This document shows positions 22,985 to 32,511 of a DNA stretch of 64,000 nucleotides, in pieces (the stretch's first letter is position 1; every line of letters begins with the position of its first letter). Origin of the DNA: Mycobacterium sp. 141 (lineage in GTDB: Bacteria; Actinomycetota; Actinomycetes; Mycobacteriales; Mycobacteriaceae). The translations under genes were made by a program, and so were the position numbers. The notes under the pieces were generated by a model. It worked only from the letters and a program-made list of their open reading frames with translations. It was not told where the DNA came from and ran no database searches. The DNA lies in contig NZ_KB908255.1 of NCBI RefSeq assembly GCF_000382405.1, forward strand, positions 473,370 to 537,369, given 5' to 3'.

Positions 22985-24652
22985 CGGCGGGCGCGGGCCG
23001 GCGGGAAGCACGAGCCGGGACGCACCGTTTTGGTCGTGATGCACGGTGTGGGTGGCACGGATCAGCCGGCAACCGGAGATCGGTGGCTCGCCGGTGCCGA
23101 GATTGCGCGCATACCGTGGATGAGACCCGCCCGCCACCAGCAACCGAATCCGCGATCCCGCCGCGAATCTGTGTGCAACAGCGTCGAATTCGATTCGGAT
23201 GAGACCGGACTGCTCGGTACGTCGGACGAACGCATCGGTCACGTTGCGCGAGTGGCCCTTGGCGTCCACCTCGCTGATCCGGACGAACACGTCGTGGTTC
23301 GGGTTGTCGCAGCTGTGCTGCAGTTCGGCCACCGCGGCGCCGACCATATACAGATCGGCGGGCAGCGGGTCACCGGTGTAGGCCAGCACATCGGCGCGCC
23401 GGGCCAGCCGAGTGTCGTCGCGATACCCAGCCCTGCGCGTCAGCAACCGACCGCCGACAGTCGGGGTGGGGCTGGCGGGGTCGTAGACGAATGTCCTGGG
23501 CCGATCAGGCGGCGCGCTCGGCGCCGGCGGACGGTCCGACAGCCAGCCTGTGGGCTGCAGGAACAGCTCGTGCTCCGGCATCGCCGGCGGCCAATCGGGC
23601 AGGTCCACCCAGTCGGACCCGTTGATGTAGGCGCGCACAATGGCGCGGCGAGTCTCGGCCCGCCCCGTCAGATGAGTGCCCAGCCAGTCCAGCGATTCGC
23701 CGACGACGGTCCGCAGGCCCTTGGTCAGTAATTGTGAGTGGGTCCACGGTCCGACAGTCAGCGCCACCGGCACCCCGCGCCCGCGCAGTTGTCGGTACTG
23801 CTGCAGGGTCTGGTCCAGGAACAGGTCCTGCCAGCCGCTGAGCAGCAGGATCGGGACCTCCACGCGGTCGAGTGCCTCGGTGAACCGCAGTGCGTCCCAG
23901 AAAGGATCCTCGCGGTCGGGATGCTCCAGCCACGATTCGAACCAGGGGGCGCCGCTGCCGAGCAGCTCGCGGCCGGCCGCGCCCATCGGCAGCCCAGTGG
24001 TCGCCCGGGCAAGCTCCGCGGGGCCCCGGACCTGACGGGTCAGTGCCTGCACCAGACCCGGCTCCTCCTGGCGGGCCACCATCGCACTCCAGCCCAGGAA
24101 GTCGTTGAGGGTGAATGAGCCGGTGCCCCACGCCGACTCGCTGAAATCGTGGGGACCGACGATGATGACCGCCGCCTTCATCTCCGGTGGCGGATCGACC
24201 AGCAGAGCCCACTGCGTGAAGCCGAGATAGGACTGGCCAACCGTGGCGAACGAGCCGGTGAACCAGGGTTGCCCGCGCAGCCACGCCACGGTGTCGGCGC
24301 CGTCGGCCATCTCGTGGACCATCGGCGTGAACTCGCCGCCCGAGCCGAACGTCCCGCGCACACTCTGCAACACCACGTGATAGCCGCGGGCGGCATAGAC
24401 GTGTGCGAACACCGCCGAGAACGGGAGCCTACGGCCGTAGGGCCCGCGAACCAGCAGGGTACCTGCAGGTGCGGCGGTGTCCGGCGAATAGTGGTCGGCG
24501 ACCAACTCGATGCCATCGCGCATCGGCACGCGCAGCCCACGCCGCACGGTGTAGGACGTTTCGGGGGGTGGCAGGCCGAGCAGGCGACTGACTGCCCTGC
24601 CGGCGTGCCGGCGGAATCCTGCTTTGCCGGCGTGCCGGTGGAATCGCGTCAC
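22973..24652 (-). CDS. CocE/NonD family hydrolase
   Basis: A 559-aa alpha/beta hydrolase of the X-Pro dipeptidyl-peptidase S15 / CocE type. The domain order is a hydrolase core with RGTFGSGGEF and the nucleophile elbow GQSYLGFTQWA (Ser near residue 150), a cap, a late acid/His region (LLLSGWQDLFLDQT, VGPWTHSQ), and a C-terminal jelly-roll domain (DVFVRISEVDAKGHSRNVTDAF). Substrate unknown, ester or amide. No signal peptide is clear. A near-perfect 27-bp duplication encodes HRHAGKAGF / RRHAGRA at the very N-terminus. Confidence 0.9.
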   Translation of the reverse strand: MTRFHRHAGKAGFRRHAGRAVSRLLGLPPPETSYTVRRGLRVPMRDGIELVADHYSPDTAAPAGTLLVRGPYGRRLPFSAVFAHVYAARGYHVVLQSVRGTFGSGGEFTPMVHEMADGADTVAWLRGQPWFTGSFATVGQSYLGFTQWALLVDPPPEMKAAVIIVGPHDFSESAWGTGSFTLNDFLGWSAMVARQEEPGLVQALTRQVRGPAELARATTGLPMGAAGRELLGSGAPWFESWLEHPDREDPFWDALRFTEALDRVEVPILLLSGWQDLFLDQTLQQYRQLRGRGVPVALTVGPWTHSQLLTKGLRTVVGESLDWLGTHLTGRAETRRAIVRAYINGSDWVDLPDWPPAMPEHELFLQPTGWLSDRPPAPSAPPDRPRTFVYDPASPTPTVGGRLLTRRAGYRDDTRLARRADVLAYTGDPLPADLYMVGAAVAELQHSCDNPNHDVFVRISEVDAKGHSRNVTDAFVRRTEQSGLIRIEFDAVAHRFAAGSRIRLLVAGGSHPRYARNLGTGEPPISGCRLIRATHTVHHDQNGASRLVLPAGPRPPSAH

Positions 24653-24840
24653 CGCACCAGGCTACGGATCAGAAGGCGCCAGCTCGTGGGCCACTGCAGA
24701 GTTGGCGAGGATCTCCCCGGCTTGTTGAAAGCAGCGGGCAGCGGGCTCGACCGTAGACGAGAACCTGTTCCAGTCCGGGGTGTGGGGACGGCATTCGGCA
24801 CGCGGTTAGGCTGATCCGTTGTGGTGATGCAACCGTGGTG

Positions 24841-25797
24841 ATGGACCAGGAGTCGAGGGACCGGCAGCCGATCCTGTGGGCAATCAGCGATTTACACACC
24901 GGCCACACCGGAAACAAGCCCGTCACGGAATCGCTCTACCCGTCCACGCCGGATGACTGGCTGATCGTGGCAGGCGACGTGGGGGAGCGCACTGACGAGA
25001 TCCGCTGGACCCTGGACCTGCTGCGGAAACGTTTCGCGAAGGTGATCTGGGTGCCCGGGAACCATGAGCTGTGGACCACCAACAAAGACCCGATGCAAAT
25101 CTTCGGCAGGTCCCGTTACGACTATCTGGTCGACATGTGTGACCAGATGGGCATCGTCACCCCCGAACATCCCTTCCCGGTCTGGACCGAGCAAGGTGGC
25201 CCGGCCACCATCGTGCCGATGTTTCTGCTGTACGACTACACGTTCTTGCCCGCCGGTACGGCGACCAAGGCCGAGGGCCTGGCGGTGGCGCGAGAGCGCA
25301 ACGTGGTGGGTACCGACGAGTTCCTGCTGTCGTGTGAGCCGTACGCGACCCGCGACGCGTGGTGCCGTGACCGGGTCAAGCAGACTCGCGAGAAGCTCGA
25401 AGACCTCGACTGGATCACGCCGACCGTTCTGGTCAATCACTTCCCGCTGGTGCGGGAACCCTGCGATGCGATGTTCTATCCCGAGTTCTCGTTGTGGTGC
25501 GGGACCACTGCGACCAAGGACTGGCACATCCGGTACAACGCCATTTGCTCGGTTTACGGGCATCTGCATATTCCTCGCACCACCTGGTACGACGATGTGC
25601 GCTTCGAAGAGGTGTCGGTTGGCTACCCGCGGGAGTGGCGCCGGCGCAAGCCCTACCGGTGGCTGCGGCAGATCCTGCCCGATCCGAAATACGCACCGGG
25701 CTATCTCAACGAGTTCGGCGGTCATTTCGAGATCACCCCGGAGATGCGAGCTCATGCCAAGCAGGTGCAGGACCGGATTCAATCGAGGAGAGCATGA
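24841..25797 (+). CDS. pptH: phosphopantetheinyl hydrolase, calcineurin-type phosphoesterase
   Basis: By position and sequence the equivalent of Rv2795c, PptH, which removes the 4'-phosphopantetheine arm from carrier proteins and so opposes PptT. The 318-aa metallophosphoesterase has the metal motifs ISDLHTGHTG (D-x-H), GDVGERTDEIRW, GNHELW, NHFPL and YGHLHIPRTTW. The ATG at 24841 is preferred; GTG at 24835 is possible. The stop overlaps the pptT start by ATGA, so the opposing enzymes are made from one coupled transcript. Confidence 0.9.
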   Translation: MDQESRDRQPILWAISDLHTGHTGNKPVTESLYPSTPDDWLIVAGDVGERTDEIRWTLDLLRKRFAKVIWVPGNHELWTTNKDPMQIFGRSRYDYLVDMCDQMGIVTPEHPFPVWTEQGGPATIVPMFLLYDYTFLPAGTATKAEGLAVARERNVVGTDEFLLSCEPYATRDAWCRDRVKQTREKLEDLDWITPTVLVNHFPLVREPCDAMFYPEFSLWCGTTATKDWHIRYNAICSVYGHLHIPRTTWYDDVRFEEVSVGYPREWRRRKPYRWLRQILPDPKYAPGYLNEFGGHFEITPEMRAHAKQVQDRIQSRRA

Positions 25798-26459
25798 GCG
25801 GCATGCTGCTCACCCAGGTGCTGCCCGATGCGGTGGCGTCTGCCGAGTTGTACGACGATCCTCCCGGGTTGTCACCGCTGCCGGAAGAGGAACCACTCAT
25901 CGCGCGGTCAGTGGCCAAGCGTCGCAACGAGTTCGTCACCGTGCGTTACTGCGCGCGTCAGGCATTGGGGGAGCTTGGCATCGGACCCGTCCCGATCCTC
26001 AAGGGGGACAAAGGCGAACCGTGCTGGCCTGACGGTGTGGTCGGTAGCTTGACGCACTGCACGGGATTTCGCGGTGCGGTCGTGGGCCGTACGGCCGAGG
26101 TCCGGTCGGTCGGGATCGACGCCGAGCCCCATCACGTCCTGCCGGACGGGGTGCTCGACGCGATCACGGTGCCGGCCGAACGCACCGAGTTGGGCGGCCT
26201 GCCCGATGGTCTGCACTGGGATCGAATCCTGTTCTGCGCCAAGGAGGCAACCTACAAGGCGTGGTTTCCGCTGACGCACCGCTGGCTGGGCTTCGAGGAT
26301 GCGCACATCACCTTCGCGGTTGATGATTCCGGTACCACCGGCGGCTTCTGGTCGGAAATCCTCATCGATCCGGCCGCCGAGCACGGTCCGCCGCTCAGCC
26401 TGCTCGAAGGTCGTTGGTCGGTCCGTGACGGTGTGACGCTGACGGCGATCGTGCTGTGA
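25794..26459 (+). CDS. pptT: 4'-phosphopantetheinyl transferase
   Basis: Transfers the phosphopantetheine arm of CoA to the acyl- and peptidyl-carrier domains needed for mycolic acids, siderophores and lipid virulence factors. The 221-aa Sfp/EntD-type enzyme shows the signatures [14 protein letters not shown], the Mg-binding VGIDAEPH and the C-terminal [14 protein letters not shown] (near residue 150). It overlaps pptH upstream and truB downstream, both by 4 bp. Confidence 0.95.
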   Translation: MSGMLLTQVLPDAVASAELYDDPPGLSPLPEEEPLIARSVAKRRNEFVTVRYCARQALGELGIGPVPILKGDKGEPCWPDGVVGSLTHCTGFRGAVVGRTAEVRSVGIDAEPHHVLPDGVLDAITVPAERTELGGLPDGLHWDRILFCAKEATYKAWFPLTHRWLGFEDAHITFAVDDSGTTGGFWSEILIDPAAEHGPPLSLLEGRWSVRDGVTLTAIVL

Positions 26460-27370
26460 ATATGCCTGCGCACGCGGGGAACAACCCAAACCCGAGCCCG
26501 GGTTTGGTGATCGTCGACAAGCCGGCTGGGATGACCAGCCACGACGTGGTCGGCCGATGCCGTCGGCTGTTCGGTACCCGCAAGGTCGGCCATGCCGGCA
26601 CCTTGGATCCCATGGCCACCGGAGTGCTGGTGATCGGTATCGAGCGGGCCACCAAGATCCTGGGTCTGCTGACCGCCACCGACAAGTCCTACAGTGCGAC
26701 CATCCGGCTGGGTCAGACCACCAGCACTGAAGACGCCGAAGGTGAAGTGCTGCAGACCGTCTCGGCTGCGCATGTCACCGATACGCACATTGCCGACGCA
26801 GTGGCGGCGCTCCGCGGCGAGATCCAGCAGGTGCCGTCGGCGGTGAGCGCGATCAAGGTCGACGGTCAGCGGGCCTACAAGCTGGCCAGGGAAGGCCAGA
26901 TCGTCGAGTTGGCCGCACGCCCGGTGCGGATCGACCGATTCGATGTGCTCGCCGTCAGGCACATCGACGACTTCGTCGACGTGGACGTCGACGTGGACTG
27001 TTCGTCGGGCACCTACATCCGGGCGCTCGCGCGCGACGTCGGCGCGGCACTCGGCGTCGGGGGCCACCTGACGGCGTTACGGCGAACCAAAGTCGGTCGC
27101 TACGGACTCGACGAGGCGCGCACTCTCGACGATCTCGCCGAGCAGGCGCGGCTGAGTTACTCGCTCGACGAGGCTTGCCTGGTCGGGTTTCCACGCCGTG
27201 ATCTGAGTGCGGACGAAACCGAGGACACCAGGCATGGCAGGTCGTTGAAACCTGCCGGCATCGACGGCGTCTACGCGGCAACTTCACCTGACGGCCAGGT
27301 CATCGCACTGCTGCAGGACGGTTCGTTACGGACCAAGTCGGTAGTGGTGTTGCGGCCGGCAACCCTGTAG
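26456..27370 (+). CDS. truB: tRNA pseudouridine-55 synthase
   Basis: Forms pseudouridine at position 55 in the T-loop of tRNAs. The 304-aa protein has the N-terminal [15 protein letters not shown], the catalytic loop [16 protein letters not shown] (Asp near residue 49), and a C-terminal PUA-like domain. GTG at 26456 overlaps the pptT stop; an ATG at 26462 is an equally good start. The gap to the next gene on the minus strand holds only a monooxygenase remnant. Confidence 0.95.
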   Translation: MNMPAHAGNNPNPSPGLVIVDKPAGMTSHDVVGRCRRLFGTRKVGHAGTLDPMATGVLVIGIERATKILGLLTATDKSYSATIRLGQTTSTEDAEGEVLQTVSAAHVTDTHIADAVAALRGEIQQVPSAVSAIKVDGQRAYKLAREGQIVELAARPVRIDRFDVLAVRHIDDFVDVDVDVDCSSGTYIRALARDVGAALGVGGHLTALRRTKVGRYGLDEARTLDDLAEQARLSYSLDEACLVGFPRRDLSADETEDTRHGRSLKPAGIDGVYAATSPDGQVIALLQDGSLRTKSVVVLRPATL

Positions 27371-27401
27371 ACCGCGGATTTCTCGATTCGGATCGGTCGG
27401 G

Positions 27402-27581
27402 CTACCGGGGTGCGCCGACGAACGGAATCGATGCCGGTGCCGCGACATCTGCTGCGGCGCCGAACAATCCACGCTTGCGTAGGATCGGCACCACGCCCTC
27501 ACCGAACCAGTACAGCTCTTCGAGGTGCGGATAGCCCGAGAAGATGAACTCCTCGATGCCGAGCGCGGAGGTCAGGCGACG
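27402..27581 (-). pseudogene. C-terminal remnant of an SsuD-like alkanesulfonate monooxygenase
   Basis: About 60 codons on the minus strand read RLTSALGIEEFIFSGYPHLEE..., which is the C-terminal end of FMNH2-dependent alkanesulfonate monooxygenases (SsuD, LLM family). Everything upstream of this is missing: the mntR 3' end abuts and overlaps it by 10 bp. No start codon or ribosome site belongs to it. It is a fossil left by a deletion that joined mntR to the tail of a lost ssuD-type gene. Confidence 0.75.
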
Positions 27582-28279
27582 ACCCAGATCGCTTCTGCCG
27601 CAGGGCTGCCCAGCTCGACCGTGACTTCGGTAGCGGAATCGCACGCGGTGCCCGGCTGCTCTATCGCCACCGAGATCATGCCCGCGAAATCCCGTCGGGC
27701 CAGCACCCGCAACCGTGAGTCGAGGCTGATGCCGACGCTGTCGAAGTACCGCAGCATCTCAGGATCGGCGTCGGAGATTCGTGCCACCGTGCCGGCGTCG
27801 CCGTTTTGACAGACCGAAAGTTGACGGGCCGGCGGCGTCGGTACTTGACCGTCGGCGCCCGGGATCGGATCGCCGTGCGGGTCCCGGGTCGGGAAGCCGA
27901 GCTTGGCGTCGATGCGGTCGAGCATCCGGTCGCTCACCGCATGCTCAAGGACTTCGGCTTCGTCGTGCACCTCGTCCCAGCCGTAGCCGAGCTCCTGGAC
28001 GAGAAAGGTCTCCATCAGCCGGTGCCGGCGCACCATCGCGAGGGCGGCCTGGCGGCCGGCCTCGGTCAGCGTCACCGCACCGTACTTCTCGTGGTCTACC
28101 AGGCCTTGATCGGCGAGCTTGCGGATCGATTCGGAGGCCGTGGAGGCCGATACGCCCATCCGCTCGGCCAGCAGCTTCGTGCTGACCTTCTCGCGTGACC
28201 ATTCCTGCGCCGTCCAGATCACCTTCAGATAGTCCTGGGCAACCGTCGAGAGGTCGTGATGGTTACCGGAAGGGCTCAC
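27572..28279 (-). CDS. mntR: DtxR-family manganese-dependent regulator
   Basis: Metal-dependent repressor (Rv2788/SirR position) that senses Mn(II) or a similar ion and represses transport genes. The 235-aa protein has an N-terminal winged helix (STKLLAERMGVSASTASESIRKLADQGLV), then the dimerisation/metal domain with MVRRHRLMETFL, WDEVHDEAEVLEHAVSD (Glu/His ligands), and a C-terminal SH3-like FeoA domain. It is divergent from ribF with an 80-bp intergenic space. Confidence 0.9.
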   Translation of the reverse strand: MSPSGNHHDLSTVAQDYLKVIWTAQEWSREKVSTKLLAERMGVSASTASESIRKLADQGLVDHEKYGAVTLTEAGRQAALAMVRRHRLMETFLVQELGYGWDEVHDEAEVLEHAVSDRMLDRIDAKLGFPTRDPHGDPIPGADGQVPTPPARQLSVCQNGDAGTVARISDADPEMLRYFDSVGISLDSRLRVLARRDFAGMISVAIEQPGTACDSATEVTVELGSPAAEAIWVVA

Positions 28280-28359
28280 AGTGAGGAAGTTTAGGCAATC
28301 ATCACCTCATCCGGGCACTAGAGCAGATCCTGGCGCGGGCGGGCCGTAGGCTAACTGCT

Positions 28360-29352
28360 GTGCAGCGCTGGCGTGGGCAGGAAGAGATCCCCACGGACTG
28401 GGGCAGATGTGTGGTAACCATCGGGGTGTTCGACGGTGTGCATCGTGGACATGCCGAGCTGATCAGTCATGCGGTGAAAGCGGCCAGATCCCGCGGGATA
28501 CCGGTGGTGCTGATGACCTTCGACCCCCATCCGATGGAAGTGGTGTTCCCGGGCAGTCATCCGGCGCAGCTCACCACGCTGGCCAGACGCGCCGAGCTCA
28601 TCGAGGAGCTCGGTGTCGACGTGTTTCTGGTGATGCCGTTTACCTCGGACTTCATGAAGCTCGCCCCCGAGCGCTACATCCACGAGCTGCTGGTGGAGCA
28701 TCTGCATGTGGTGGAGGTGGTCGTGGGGAAGAACTTCACCTTCGGCAAGAAGGCCGCAGGCAATGTCGACATGCTGCGCGCCGCCGGTGAGCGCTTCGGC
28801 TTCGCGGTCGAGGCGATGTCGTTGGTGACCGAACCTCTCGACCCCGAGCACCGCCATGAGCATGTCACCTTCTCGTCCACCTACATCCGGTCCTGTGTCG
28901 ATGCCGGTGACGTGGTCGCGGCCGCCGAGGCGCTGGGCCGGCCGCATCGTGTCGAGGGTGTCGTGGTGCGTGGCGACGGCCGCGGCCGGGTGCTGGGATT
29001 CCCCACCGCCAACGTGGCCCCGCCGATGTACTCGGCGATTCCGGCCGACGGCGTATACGCGGCGTGGTTCACGGTGCTGGGCCACGGGCCGATGATGGGC
29101 ACGGTCATTCCCGGGGAGCGGTACCAGGCGGCCGTGTCGGTCGGCACCAATCCGACATTCTCCGGCCGCACGCGCACCGTGGAGGCGTTCGTCCTCGACA
29201 CCAGTGCCGATCTGTACGGCCAGCACGTGGCAGTCGACTTCGTGGCCCGCATCCGCGGCCAGGAGAAGTTCAATTCGGTCGACGACCTGGTGGTGGAGAT
29301 GAGGGCCGACACCGAGCGCGCGCGATCGATTCTTTCTGCGCACTCAAGCTGA
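28360..29352 (+). CDS. ribF: bifunctional riboflavin kinase / FAD synthetase
   Basis: Makes FMN and then FAD from riboflavin. The N-terminal FAD-synthetase domain shows VTIGVFDGVHRGHAELI (nucleotidyltransferase HxGH-type motif near residue 25) and FSSTYIRSCVDAGDV. The C-terminal kinase domain has GRGRVLGFPTANV, YAAWF and the VDFVARIRGQEKF end block. The GTG at 28360 yields 330 aa. Its last codons and stop lie in the first unit of a 25-bp tandem repeat. Confidence 0.96.
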   Translation: MQRWRGQEEIPTDWGRCVVTIGVFDGVHRGHAELISHAVKAARSRGIPVVLMTFDPHPMEVVFPGSHPAQLTTLARRAELIEELGVDVFLVMPFTSDFMKLAPERYIHELLVEHLHVVEVVVGKNFTFGKKAAGNVDMLRAAGERFGFAVEAMSLVTEPLDPEHRHEHVTFSSTYIRSCVDAGDVVAAAEALGRPHRVEGVVVRGDGRGRVLGFPTANVAPPMYSAIPADGVYAAWFTVLGHGPMMGTVIPGERYQAAVSVGTNPTFSGRTRTVEAFVLDTSADLYGQHVAVDFVARIRGQEKFNSVDDLVVEMRADTERARSILSAHSS

Positions 29353-29445
29353 ATTCGCGGCTCGCCGCCCAAGCTGAATTCGCGGCTCGCCGCCCAAGCT
29401 GAATTCGCGGCTCGCCGCCCAAGCTGAATTCGCGGCTCGCCGCGG
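29346..29445 (+). repeat. 25-bp tandem repeat, about 4 units, after ribF
   Basis: Four consecutive units start with AAGCTGAATTCGCGG at 29346, 29371, 29396 and 29421; the first three are identical and the fourth differs in its last two bases. The ribF stop codon lies in the first unit. Each unit contains GCGGC-TC-GCCGC, a short dyad able to fold as a hairpin. The array lies between ribF and rpsO. Confidence 0.95.
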
Positions 29446-29541
29446 CCCACTGCTAAGCTTTCCGGCGATCCGGCACACGCTGCAGGCCGCGGTGGCTGTG
29501 TCGAGAATATGTTCGCGGACCGATTTGATGGAGTTGTTTTA

Positions 29542-29811
29542 GTGGCGCTTACCGCCGAGCAGAAAAAAGAAATCCTGGGCTCCTACGGCCTGCACGAGAC
29601 CGACACCGGTTCGCCGGAGGCTCAGGTTGCGTTGCTGACCAAGCGGATCTCGGACCTGACCGAGCACCTCAAGGCACACAAGCACGACCACCATTCGCGG
29701 CGCGGACTGTTGCTGCTCGTGGGGCGGCGTCGCCGGCTGCTCAAGTACGTTGCGCAGGTCGACGTCGAGCGTTACCGCTCGCTGATCGAGCGCCTCGGGC
29801 TGCGTCGCTGA
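29542..29811 (+). CDS. rpsO: 30S ribosomal protein S15
   Basis: Primary 16S rRNA-binding protein of the small subunit platform. From the GTG at 29542 the product is 89 aa, the exact family length. It carries the blocks [19 protein letters not shown] and the basic helix [23 protein letters not shown], and ends LIERLGLRR. An ATG 33 bp upstream is in frame but not conserved. A strong terminator follows. Confidence 0.97.
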   Translation: MALTAEQKKEILGSYGLHETDTGSPEAQVALLTKRISDLTEHLKAHKHDHHSRRGLLLLVGRRRRLLKYVAQVDVERYRSLIERLGLRR

Positions 29812-29829
29812 CGCAGCGTCCATGGCATC

Positions 29830-29866
29830 AGAACGGCGGCCGCCTCTTCGGGGCGACCGCCGTTCT
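29830..29866 (+). terminator. intrinsic terminator after rpsO
   Basis: The stem AGAACGGCGG... pairs with ...CCGCCGTTCT across a short GC-rich inner stem and a TCTTCG-containing loop, 18 bp after the rpsO stop and followed by the T-rich GCTTTGT. It is one of the clearest intrinsic terminators in the window and separates rpsO from gpsI. Confidence 0.85.
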
Positions 29867-30228
29867 GCTTTGTAGCCCTCCTGCCCGTGTTCACGGGCGG
29901 CATAGAACAGCAGTTCACCGTATGTGCGGATGACGTTGCGTAAGCAGCGCCGCGATGGCGATCGGGCTGTTACTGCCGTGTACCATGGGTGCGTTCGACA
30001 GCCATTCGAACATGGGTGCGGTACCTGCATATCGGCGGGTGCCGTTCCTGCGAGTCACATAGGACCCGCCCGATCGGGCGGTCTTCGGTAGTGGCCGCCG
30101 GGAACTCCAGAATTGGGGTATGTCCGGCCGCTTCGATCGACGGCCGTAGCCGTATCGAGGTCTGTGGTATTCACCGGCGTGACGACGCGAAACAACGACT
30201 GAGTGAATCAGAGAGGCCACCGGACTAA
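29867..30228. other. 362-bp spacer between rpsO and gpsI, no gene seen
   Basis: I see no convincing coding sequence here on either strand; in M. tuberculosis the lppU lipoprotein gene lies in this place, and I find no lipobox or signal peptide. The spacer holds two direct copies of CATGGGTGCG (29984 and 30011), a GTTCG/CGAAC inverted repeat between them, and the palindrome at 30066-30081. It probably contains the gpsI promoter and leader. Confidence 0.6.
30066..30081. promoter_or_regulatory. 16-bp palindrome in the presumed gpsI leader
   Basis: CCGCCCGATCGGGCGG is a perfect palindrome 147 bp before the gpsI start; as RNA it would fold as a 6-bp stem with a GATC loop, extended by flanking pairs. 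It could be an operator or an RNA hairpin. In E. coli a leader stem mediates pnp autoregulation, but the parallel is only suggestive. Confidence 0.4.
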
Positions 30229-32511
30229 ATGTCTGCAGTTGAACTTGAAGACGGTGTGTTCGAATCCACCGCCGTCATCGACAACGGGTCGTTCGGCACC
30301 CGCACCATCCGCTTCGAGACCGGAAGACTGGCCAAGCAGGCCGCCGGCTCGGTCGTCGCATATCTCGATGACGAGACGATGCTGCTGAGCGCCACCACCG
30401 CCAGCAAGAACCCCAAGGACCACTTCGACTTCTTCCCGCTGACGGTCGACGTCGAGGAGCGCATGTATGCCGCGGGCCGTATCCCCGGCTCGTTCTTCCG
30501 CCGCGAAGGTCGTCCGTCCACGGATGCGATCCTGACCTGCCGTTTGATCGACCGTCCGCTGCGTCCGTCGTTCGTCGACGGTCTGCGCAACGAGATCCAG
30601 GTCGTGGTGACCGTGCTGAGCCTGGACCCCAAGGATCTGTACGACGTGCTGGCGATCAACGCGGCTTCGGCGTCCACCCAGCTGGCGGGCCTGCCGTTCT
30701 CCGGCCCGGTCGGCGGGACTCGCGTTGCCCTCATTGATGGTCAGTGGGTTGCGTTCCCGACCGGCGAGCAGTTGGAGAAGGCCGTGTTCGACATGGTCGT
30801 TGCCGGGCGAATCGTCGGAGATGGCGACAGCGCCGATGTGGCGATCATGATGGTCGAGGCCGAGGCGACCGAGAAAGTCATCGAGCTGGTGGCCGGTGGT
30901 GCGCAGGCGCCGACCGAGGCTGTCGTCGCCGAGGGACTCGAGGCTGCCAAGCCGTTCATCAAGGTGCTGTGCGCCGCTCAGCAGGAGCTGGCCGAGGCTC
31001 TGTCAGCCAAACGGGTCAAGGAGCCGATTGATTACCCGGTCTTCCCCGACTACGCCGAGGATGTCTACGACTCGGTCGCGTCGGTGGCCACCGACGCTCT
31101 GTCGGAGGCGCTGACCATCGCCGGCAAGAATGAGCGCAACGAGCGCACCGACGAGATCAAGGTTGACGTATTGGAGCGCCTGGCCGGGGCCGCTGGGAAC
31201 TTCGCCGGCCGCGAGAAGGAAATCGGTGCCGCGTTCCGGTCGCTGACCAAGAAGCTTGTGCGCCAGCGTATCCTGACCGATCACTTCCGCATCGACGGCC
31301 GCGGCATCACCGATATCCGTGCCCTGAGTGCCGAGGTTGCCGTGGTGCCCCGGGCACATGGCAGCGCGCTGTTCGAACGCGGCGAGACCCAGATCATGGG
31401 TGTCACCACGCTGGACATGGTCAAGATGGCTCAGCAGATCGACTCGCTGGGACCCGAGACCACCAAGCGCTACATGCACCACTACAACTTCCCGCCGTAC
31501 TCGACCGGTGAGACCGGTCGTGTCGGCTCGCCCAAGCGCCGCGAGATCGGCCACGGTGCGCTCGCCGAGCGGGCGCTGGTGCCGGTGCTGCCCAGTGTGG
31601 AGGAATTCCCCTACGCGATCCGGCAGGTGTCCGAGGCCCTGGGCTCCAACGGCTCCACCTCGATGGGTTCGGTGTGCGCCTCGACGCTGTCGCTGCTCAA
31701 CGCGGGTGTGCCGCTGAAGGCTCCGGTCGCGGGCATCGCGATGGGTCTGGTGTCCGACGACGTCGAGAACGACGGCAAGACCGAGCGTCGGTTTGTGGCG
31801 CTGACCGACATCCTCGGTGCCGAGGATGCCTTCGGCGACATGGATTTCAAGGTCGCGGGCACCAAGGACTTCGTCACCGCGTTGCAGTTGGACACCAAGC
31901 TCGACGGTATCCCGTCGAAGGTGCTCGCCGGGGCGTTGAGCCAGGCGAAGGATGCGCGTCTGACCATCCTCGAGGTGATGGCCGAGGCCATCGACAGCCC
32001 CGACGAGATGAGCCCGTACGCGCCGCGGATCACTACCATCAAGGTGCCCGTGGACAAGATCGGCGAGGTCATCGGGCCCAAGGGCAAGATGATCAACTCG
32101 ATCACCGAGGAGACCGGCGCGCAGATCTCCATCGAGGACGACGGCACGGTGTTCGTCGGCGCCGCGGACGGTCCGTCCGCTCAGGCCGCGATCGACAAGA
32201 TCAACGCGATCGCCAACCCGCAGCTGCCGAAGATCGGCGAGCGGTTCCTCGGCACCGTGGTCAAGACCACCGATTTCGGTGCGTTCGTCTCACTGTTGCC
32301 CGGTCGCGACGGTCTGGTGCACATCTCCAAGCTGGGCCGCGGCAAGCGCATCGCCAAGGTCGAAGATGTCGTCAAGGTCGGCGACAAGCTGCAGGTGGAG
32401 ATCGCCGATATCGACAACCGCGGCAAGATCTCGCTGATCCTGGTGGCCGAAGAAGCAGAAGAGACCGCAGAGTCGGCTGCACCTGCCGATGCCGCGCCCG
32501 CCGAAGCCTGA
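30229..32511 (+). CDS. pnp: polynucleotide phosphorylase
   Basis: 3'-to-5' phosphorolytic exoribonuclease; the actinobacterial enzyme is also called GpsI. The 760-aa protein has two RNase PH domains (first around residues 15-160; second around 345-560 with FNFPP-type segment [13 protein letters not shown] and [14 protein letters not shown]). A KH domain with [15 protein letters not shown] lies near residue 605, and an S1 domain ([20 protein letters not shown]) near 675, followed by an Ala/Glu-rich tail. Its 3' end overlaps pepR by 23 bp. Confidence 0.97.
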   Translation: MSAVELEDGVFESTAVIDNGSFGTRTIRFETGRLAKQAAGSVVAYLDDETMLLSATTASKNPKDHFDFFPLTVDVEERMYAAGRIPGSFFRREGRPSTDAILTCRLIDRPLRPSFVDGLRNEIQVVVTVLSLDPKDLYDVLAINAASASTQLAGLPFSGPVGGTRVALIDGQWVAFPTGEQLEKAVFDMVVAGRIVGDGDSADVAIMMVEAEATEKVIELVAGGAQAPTEAVVAEGLEAAKPFIKVLCAAQQELAEALSAKRVKEPIDYPVFPDYAEDVYDSVASVATDALSEALTIAGKNERNERTDEIKVDVLERLAGAAGNFAGREKEIGAAFRSLTKKLVRQRILTDHFRIDGRGITDIRALSAEVAVVPRAHGSALFERGETQIMGVTTLDMVKMAQQIDSLGPETTKRYMHHYNFPPYSTGETGRVGSPKRREIGHGALAERALVPVLPSVEEFPYAIRQVSEALGSNGSTSMGSVCASTLSLLNAGVPLKAPVAGIAMGLVSDDVENDGKTERRFVALTDILGAEDAFGDMDFKVAGTKDFVTALQLDTKLDGIPSKVLAGALSQAKDARLTILEVMAEAIDSPDEMSPYAPRITTIKVPVDKIGEVIGPKGKMINSITEETGAQISIEDDGTVFVGAADGPSAQAAIDKINAIANPQLPKIGERFLGTVVKTTDFGAFVSLLPGRDGLVHISKLGRGKRIAKVEDVVKVGDKLQVEIADIDNRGKISLILVAEEAEETAESAAPADAAPAEA

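Noticed and set aside
29984..30020. tRNA T-arm (GTTCGA...TTCGAAC)
   Set aside because: No acceptor, D-arm or anticodon arm can be built around it.
29915..30220. lppU-like gene between rpsO and gpsI
   Set aside because: The open minus-strand frame has no signal peptide, lipobox or plausible composition.
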